A stretch of DNA of 64,000 bases from JAJCYK01 sp965224285. Lineage in GTDB: Bacteria; Bacteroidota; Bacteroidia; Cytophagales; Cyclobacteriaceae. The stretch lies in assembly GCA_965224285.1 (NCBI GenBank), contig OZ245043.1, positions 2,542,001 to 2,606,000 on the forward strand, read 5' to 3'. Below the pieces are notes generated by a model, which saw only the letters and a list, made by a program, of their open reading frames with translations, did no database searches and was not told where the DNA came from. Shown here in pieces: positions 59,506 through 64,000 of this stretch (its first letter is position 1; every line of letters starts with the position of its first letter). The translations under genes and the position numbers were made by a program.

Positions 59506-60744
59506 TTAGGCGAAGGTGAGGGGTTGGGTAGCAGCTTCTTTTATCATTTTCAGGGTATAATCTACCTCTTGCCGGGTGGTATACATAGATAATCCCAACC
59601 TGGTGACACCTCCCCTTTCCAACAAGCCTAACTTTTCTATAGCCCGCCTGGCGTAGAAATGACCATCCCAGGCACAAATGTTTTTGCCGGCAAGAAAGCT
59701 ACAAATCTGAGAAGCCGTCCGGTTGGCCACAGTAAATGAAATGGTAGGGGTATGCTCCCCTGGTTTGGGCTCCGGGCCCCATACTTCTAGACCTGGCACC
59801 GTCAACAGGCCCTGATAAAGGTTTTGAAATAACTCATACTCGTGACGGCTGATCATTCGCATTGCTGCTGCTAAGCGATCACCAAACGAATTACCCTCTC
59901 CAAAGGTCGAGAGGTAGTCCAAAGCCGCTGATAACCCAGCCACCGCTGCATGATTTAAGGTGCCTGTCTCTATCTTATAAGGAACCGTCTGCTCCTGGGT
60001 AATTAGGCAATCCGTTTCCAGTGGGGTAAGTGCATCCGGCTTGCAATATAATATCCCGACATGTGGACCATAAAATTTATAGGCTGAGCACAAGAGAAAA
60101 TCACAGTTCAATTGCTGTACCTCCAATTTAAAATGCGGTGCGTAATGCACTGCATCAACCACCAGTTTGGTCTCACTTGATTTAATGAAGCTCCCGATCT
60201 TTCCTAAGTCATTAACCGTGCCCAGCGCATTTGACGCATAGCCAACCGCTAATACTGCAGTCTTTTCAGTAACTTTCTCCTCCAGGTCTTGATAGTCGAG
60301 AGTACCCTGAGCCGTCATCTTAACCTCTTTTATCACCCAATCTCGTTCCTTTAACTTCAACCAGGGTCCACGGTTGGCTTCGTGATCCAACTGGGTAATC
60401 ACCACTTCACTTCCTTCCGGAAAATTCCGTCCCAGTGCTTTGCTTAATGCAAAATTTAAACTGGTCATATTGGCGCCGAAACTGATACATTGGGGTCCTT
60501 CAGCCCCCAGAAAATCCGAAACTTTGCTCCGGGCTTTTTCCAGTACCCGGTCCGTTTCCATGGAGGTAATGAACGCACCATGAGTGTTGCTATTACTATT
60601 CCGATAATACCGGGAAATAGCATTAATCACGGTTTCTGGTACTTGCGTACCACCCGGGCCATCCAGAAAAACCAACCTTTTACCATTCACCTCTCTCTGT
60701 AAAGAAGGAAAGTCACCTGAGCACCCGGTAAGATTTTTACTCAT
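59506..60744 (-). CDS. Cysteine desulfurase-like PLP protein (TIGR01976 type)
   Basis: Class V aminotransferase-fold protein of 412 aa; the ATG at 60744 begins MSKNLTGCSGDFPSLQ, and an upstream frame to 60789 looks spurious. Blocks: VFLDGPGGTQVPETVI, SNSNTHGAF, CISFGANMTSLNFALS, VITQLDHEANRGPWLKL, VVDAVHYAPHFKLEV and the PLP Lys in LLCSAYKFYGPHVGILY. The loop that carries the persulfide Cys in true desulfurases (GxHCAxP) is replaced by AWDGHFYARRAI, so sulfur transfer by the normal mechanism is unlikely. Reaction unknown. First gene of a three-gene run. Confidence 0.88.
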   Translation of the reverse strand: MSKNLTGCSGDFPSLQREVNGKRLVFLDGPGGTQVPETVINAISRYYRNSNSNTHGAFITSMETDRVLEKARSKVSDFLGAEGPQCISFGANMTSLNFALSKALGRNFPEGSEVVITQLDHEANRGPWLKLKERDWVIKEVKMTAQGTLDYQDLEEKVTEKTAVLAVGYASNALGTVNDLGKIGSFIKSSETKLVVDAVHYAPHFKLEVQQLNCDFLLCSAYKFYGPHVGILYCKPDALTPLETDCLITQEQTVPYKIETGTLNHAAVAGLSAALDYLSTFGEGNSFGDRLAAAMRMISRHEYELFQNLYQGLLTVPGLEVWGPEPKPGEHTPTISFTVANRTASQICSFLAGKNICAWDGHFYARRAIEKLGLLERGGVTRLGLSMYTTRQEVDYTLKMIKEAATQPLTFA

Positions 60745-60887
60745 CCTTAATTTTTTAAATGCTGCTTTTGGTAATTTACATAACTCCAATAATATAATTC
60801 ACCAATAAAAAGGATAGTTTCCCTATTTAATATTTTACCCGGTAAAGCCTGAGGGTTGCAGGTGATCATCATGATAACATTAGATGT

Positions 60888-61403
60888 GTGGACTTAATTC
60901 AAGAACTAGTTAACCTGGAAAATTCCCAATGGGAGGATCAGTGTTCACGCTACGTTTTGGAAAACCGATCTCATTTTCGGCAACTAATGGAGACCTTCCT
61001 AAAAGCCCAACACCAAAGTAACTATCGGTTAAATCAACGTTGCAGTGCCCTGATATTAAGGGTGGTCAAAACCCATTGCGAGTGGCTTGATGAGTGGATA
61101 GAACCAATGGCAAAAGCCCTGTATCCCGATCAGTCAACTTCTATGAAGCGCAACATATTGAGGATTTTTCAATATTTAGATCTCCCGGCAAAGGTTTGGG
61201 GGCATACCGCAGATCAATGTTTTACATATCTACAGTCCACTGAACCGGTGGCCATCAAAGTTTTTGCCATGACCGTACTGCATCGTCTTTCTGAAAATTT
61301 ACCGGATATAAAAAGCGAGTTGAGGATCATTCTCGAGGACCAATACCCTTACGCCAGCGCCGGGTTCAGGGCCAGAGCTGATAAAATTATACCTGTTTTG
61401 TAA
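60888..61403 (+). CDS. Helical HEAT-like protein, unknown
   Basis: A 171-aa cytoplasmic protein made entirely of helices: LIQELVNLENSQWEDQCSRY, HFRQLMETFLKAQHQSNYRL, MKRNILRIFQYLDLPAKVWG, VAIKVFAMTVLHRLSENLPD. The pairing of helices and the conserved-looking VAIKVFAMTVLHRL segment are reminiscent of HEAT/alkylation-repair-like repeats; no catalytic residues are seen. The start is GTG at 60888, no ATG before the first helix. It lies alone between divergent and convergent genes. Confidence 0.6.
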   Translation: MDLIQELVNLENSQWEDQCSRYVLENRSHFRQLMETFLKAQHQSNYRLNQRCSALILRVVKTHCEWLDEWIEPMAKALYPDQSTSMKRNILRIFQYLDLPAKVWGHTADQCFTYLQSTEPVAIKVFAMTVLHRLSENLPDIKSELRIILEDQYPYASAGFRARADKIIPVL

Positions 61404-61413
61404 TGGTTAATTA

Positions 61414-62085
61414 TCATTTGATGGCCCGGGTCATTTCCTTCTTACCCGGTGGTCCTGGCAGCGATACCACTGACCATCCCAGGGTAGTTAAATGGCGCTT
61501 AAACTTACCCTGAGCACAATAGCTGACCAGCACCCCGTTTTTTTTCAACATCCCACCAACAGAATTCAACACTTCTATGCTCCACATATCAGGTTGTTTC
61601 TGTGGGGCAAATGCATCATAGTAAATAAGGTCGAAGTTTTGCGACGGTTTATAGCTCTGCAGATAACATTTCTTCTTGAATAGGTTGAAATAAGGTGAAA
61701 ATTTTACCGTAGTCTCCCAAGGTGCCTGGTGCAGTTCGTTGAAAAGAGTCTGATTTCGCTTTGATTTAGTAAAATTCGCATAATTTAACCTGCTCACAGT
61801 CTGCTCACCCAAAGGATGTGGTTCTAAGCTGGTATAGTTTACTGAAACTTGTTTCTCTATAGCCTCAATAGCCGTTAACCAGGCGTTTAATCCGGTACCA
61901 AATCCTACCTCAAGTAGATGGATCTTTCTACCTTTTAGAGTTTTCATAGTATACCGAAGGCCATTTTGGATATAGACCAGGCGGGATTCGGTTAAGGCTC
62001 CTCTCAGGGAGTGATAGGTTTCTTCCAGCTCTGGAATATACAAAGTATGAGATCCGTCATCGGAAATCCGTAGCTCGGTATGCAT
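61414..62085 (-). CDS. mnmD: tRNA (5-methylaminomethyl-2-thiouridine)(34)-methyltransferase
   Basis: Stand-alone methyltransferase of 223 aa corresponding to the N-terminal domain of MnmC, the last step of mnm5s2U34 modification in tRNA. SAM-binding motif LLEVGFGTGLNAWLTAI is followed by the family-specific YTSLEPHPL and the signature DLIYYDAFAPQKQPDMWS; the last part VLVSYCAQGKFKRHLTTLGW is also typical. The MnmC oxidase domain is not fused, as usual outside Gammaproteobacteria. Start shares one base with the ispF stop (TAATG). ATG start. Confidence 0.94.
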   Translation of the reverse strand: MHTELRISDDGSHTLYIPELEETYHSLRGALTESRLVYIQNGLRYTMKTLKGRKIHLLEVGFGTGLNAWLTAIEAIEKQVSVNYTSLEPHPLGEQTVSRLNYANFTKSKRNQTLFNELHQAPWETTVKFSPYFNLFKKKCYLQSYKPSQNFDLIYYDAFAPQKQPDMWSIEVLNSVGGMLKKNGVLVSYCAQGKFKRHLTTLGWSVVSLPGPPGKKEMTRAIK

Positions 62086-62570
62086 TAATCCATCTTATAG
62101 ATCAGGGAGACAGCAAAAGCGGCAACCCCTTGCTCCTGCCCTTCAAACCCTAACTTCTCCGTAGTAGTGGCTTTGATGGATATCTGAGGTGGTTCCAATT
62201 CCATCACTCCTGCCAAACATCTTACCATTTCCGGAATATAGGAACTGATCTTGGGAGACTGCAATACAACAGTAGCGTCGACATTTCCAATTTGGTAACC
62301 AGATTCCTTAACCATCTCTACTACTTTCTTTAATAATATTTTACTGTCAATGCCCTTATACGAGGGGTCGGTGTCTGGAAAGTGAAAACCTATATCCCCT
62401 AATCCTGATGCCCCCAGCAATGCGTCGCAGATTACATGGATCAACACATCGGCATCAGAATGACCTACAGCTCCCCGGGAGTGAGGGACTTCAATTCCTC
62501 CCAGCCAAAATTTACCACCAGCCTCCAGCCGATGGACATCATAGCCCTGCCCTATTCTTATGGAATTCAT
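62085..62570 (-). CDS. ispF: 2-C-methyl-D-erythritol 2,4-cyclodiphosphate synthase
   Basis: Fifth enzyme of the MEP isoprenoid pathway, 161 aa. Motifs: RIGQGYDVHRLEAGGKFWLG with the zinc-ligand Asp-x-His, SDADVLIHVICDALLGASGLGDIG, HFPDTDPSYKGIDS and ATTTEKLGFEGQEQGVAAFA. The complete set shows a functional enzyme. It overlaps the M16 peptidase stop by 4 bases (ATGA) and mnmD by one base, so the three form one operon. ATG start. Confidence 0.97.
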   Translation of the reverse strand: MNSIRIGQGYDVHRLEAGGKFWLGGIEVPHSRGAVGHSDADVLIHVICDALLGASGLGDIGFHFPDTDPSYKGIDSKILLKKVVEMVKESGYQIGNVDATVVLQSPKISSYIPEMVRCLAGVMELEPPQISIKATTTEKLGFEGQEQGVAAFAVSLIYKMD

Positions 62571-63808
62571 TTGTTGGTCTTTTTATAGTAAAGTGTTGAA
62601 CTGTTTGATGCGGTCAAAACCTCGATTGCCCTGTCCTTCAATTCCCGCTGAGTGATACCCGCCACCACGTCCATTTCACGGTTAATATAGTCCGGATCAC
62701 CGGCAATAGCACATAATGCCAGATTCATGGCCCGGTTTAACAGTGGTACCTGGGAAAAAGCAAGACTGCTTTCCGCCTGATTTTTCACTTTGCGCATTTC
62801 TCCGGCAGAAAGTCCTTCAGAAATCAGCTCTTCTACTACTTCCCTTATAGCCGTATGACCTTGTTCACAGGAGAATCCAGGATTTAAATTTCCTTGGATC
62901 ACCAGGAGGCCTGGATCCAAAGATCCGGTAACATAACTTGAAATGGCGCTGTACATACTTTTCCTTTTGACCAGTTTTTGAAATAGTCTTGATGATTTAC
63001 CTCTGCCCAATATATCACTAAGCAGATCGGCTTGATGATAACCAGCAGTGAATCTTTGCGGCATATGGTAACCCTGATAAACCGCATCAACAGGAACTTT
63101 AGCAACTACCTCTTGTAACCTGGCTTCGGTTTGCTTAGGCTCTTCAGGTAAGGACCTGCAGTACTCTGCCCCTGGCTTAATCGGGCCAAACCATTTCTCG
63201 GACAACTTCTGGACTTGTTTCAGATCCACTTTTCCAGCTACTACCAATACTGCGTTGGCTGGATGATAAAACCGTCCAAAGAAGTTTTTTACCTCATCCA
63301 TCGTAGCGTTTTCAATATGCGAAATATCCTTTCCAATGGTAGCCCAGCGATATGGATGGCGGCGAAAAGCCAACGGGCGCAATTTCAACCATACATCTCC
63401 GTACGGCTGATTAAGATAACGCTGTTTGAACTCTTCAATTACTACACTCTTCTGTACCTGGAGTACTTTAGGGTCGAATGAAAGCCCTAACATGCGATCG
63501 GACTCCAGCCAAAATGCTGTTTCCAGGTTATTCGCCGGCACGGTTAGATAATAGTTGGTCAGGTCAGGGCTGGTAAAGGCATTGTTATCACCCCCCACCA
63601 ACTGCAGGGGTTCGTCGAAAGAAGATATGTGCTGGGACCCGCCAAACATAAGGTGCTCAAATAGGTGAGCAAATCCGGTTTTATTTTCGTTTTCATCCCT
63701 CGAACCGACATTGTACGCTAAATTCAATACTGCAAGAGAGGTTGATTGGTCCTGGTGTACCAGTACCTGCAATCCGTTGTTCAGGAAAAATTGATGATAA
63801 GCAATCAT
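62567..63808 (-). CDS. M16 family zinc metallopeptidase
   Basis: Insulinase/processing-peptidase-type protein of about 413 aa. The ATG at 63808 (MIAYHQFFLNNGLQVLVHQD) matches where family members begin; the frame continues to 63913 without a plausible start signal. The inverted zinc motif HLFEH (FAHLFEHLMFGG, about residues 49-60) and the downstream Glu in VVIEEFKQR are present, so this is the catalytic subunit type; the second half (GYHQADLLSDILGRGKSSRLF, AGEMRKVKNQAE) completes a two-domain M16 protein. Location, cytoplasm or periplasm, is uncertain because no signal peptide is seen. First gene of the ispF-mnmD operon. Confidence 0.93.
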   Translation of the reverse strand: MIAYHQFFLNNGLQVLVHQDQSTSLAVLNLAYNVGSRDENENKTGFAHLFEHLMFGGSQHISSFDEPLQLVGGDNNAFTSPDLTNYYLTVPANNLETAFWLESDRMLGLSFDPKVLQVQKSVVIEEFKQRYLNQPYGDVWLKLRPLAFRRHPYRWATIGKDISHIENATMDEVKNFFGRFYHPANAVLVVAGKVDLKQVQKLSEKWFGPIKPGAEYCRSLPEEPKQTEARLQEVVAKVPVDAVYQGYHMPQRFTAGYHQADLLSDILGRGKSSRLFQKLVKRKSMYSAISSYVTGSLDPGLLVIQGNLNPGFSCEQGHTAIREVVEELISEGLSAGEMRKVKNQAESSLAFSQVPLLNRAMNLALCAIAGDPDYINREMDVVAGITQRELKDRAIEVLTASNSSTLYYKKTNK

Positions 63809-63896
63809 GGTGGCCAAAATTAAAAAATAAGCTGATTTATTTTTCAGATTGCCCCAATAGCTTAACTTGGCCCTGAGCATTTTGGCAGCTACCGCC

Positions 63897-64000
63897 ATGA
63901 AGTTTAGCCGCAAAGAACTCTCCGATACAGATCTCCTCAGGATTTACCAGTTGCTTCTCAAACCTCGTTTGATTGAAGAAAAAATGATTCTGCTATTACG
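63897..64000 (+). CDS. 2-oxoacid dehydrogenase E1 component, N-terminal fragment (cut by window end)
   Basis: Open frame from the ATG at 63897 to the window edge: it reads MKFSRKELSDTDLLRIYQLL then LKPRLIEEKMILLLR. The LLxxYxxLLxPRLIEEKMLxLLR block is the start of the thiamine-dependent E1 subunit of branched-chain or pyruvate-type 2-oxoacid dehydrogenases in Bacteroidota, often an alpha-beta fusion. Only 34 codons are visible, so the exact substrate type cannot be decided. Divergent from the M16 peptidase gene, with 88 bases between their starts. Confidence 0.75.
   Translation, partial: MKFSRKELSDTDLLRIYQLLLKPRLIEEKMILLL

Noticed and set aside
59506..60744. Genuine IscS/SufS cysteine desulfurase
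   Set aside because: The persulfide cysteine loop is missing and no suf or isc genes accompany it.

Overview
The window reads as a chromosomal segment from a free-living member of the Bacteroidota, most likely a Saprospiria- or Cytophagia-like lineage; the exact genus cannot be fixed by reading alone. The evidence is two exported proteins with type IX secretion C-terminal sorting domains, the Bacteroidota-specific small ribosomal protein DUF4295 after rpmB-rpmG, the paired DUF6452/DUF6048 genes, BshC of bacillithiol synthesis, several TonB-family proteins carrying the FEWK membrane motif, and repeated exact TAnnTTTG promoter elements. No phage, insertion sequence, CRISPR array, rRNA or tRNA was recognised. 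Coding density is high except for one 2-kb repeat-filled gap at 27588-29570.

Layout. 1-10 kb (minus strand): a T9SS-secreted sugar-dehydrogenase-like protein, a protein quality-control group (hsp20, htrA, dnaJ/cbpA), an exported SUMF1-fold protein, an exported methyltransferase, a universal stress protein and a TonB. 10.9-16.2 kb: a DUF6268 protein, an adhesin-like head-GIN protein, and a metal-type uptake cluster (small Cys/His protein, TonB-dependent receptor, acidic lipoprotein). 16-25 kb: an ECF42-type sigma factor with its YCII/DGPF partner, an orphan response regulator, a giant AsmA-like protein, small exported proteins and a murF operon. 25-29.6 kb: a T9SS VCBS-repeat protein followed by 3.7 tandem copies of a 376-bp repeat, each with a long hairpin. 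29.6-33.3 kb: a five-gene operon (RIC-like hemerythrin protein, ruvX, def, aminotransferase, omega-amidase). 33-40.5 kb: a CtpA protease, a TPR protein, and an envelope operon (OmpA/PD40, ECF sigma, membrane TonB-domain protein, TonB, ExbD). 40.6-50 kb: sbcDC, a GroES-like protein, rocD-hemB, DUF5522, rpmB-rpmG-DUF4295-ftsY. 50-64 kb: an SDR, DUF6048/DUF6452, rimO, bshC, formyl-THF cycloligase, a cysteine-desulfurase-like/VOC group, mnmD-ispF-M16 peptidase, and the start of a 2-oxoacid dehydrogenase E1 gene cut by the window end.

Most of the content is core housekeeping mixed with envelope functions. The parts that deserve attention are the tandem hairpin repeat array and the palindromes beside it, the ECF sigma factor whose overlapping downstream gene is a membrane-anchored TonB-domain protein where an anti-sigma factor would be expected, a RIC/ScdA-like protein that has lost its Cys-Cys-Gly-Gly motif, and the small CxxC protein ahead of the TonB receptor. 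I found no clear defence system or wholly new multi-gene system. The best candidate for an undescribed arrangement is the sigma/TonB-domain envelope operon.
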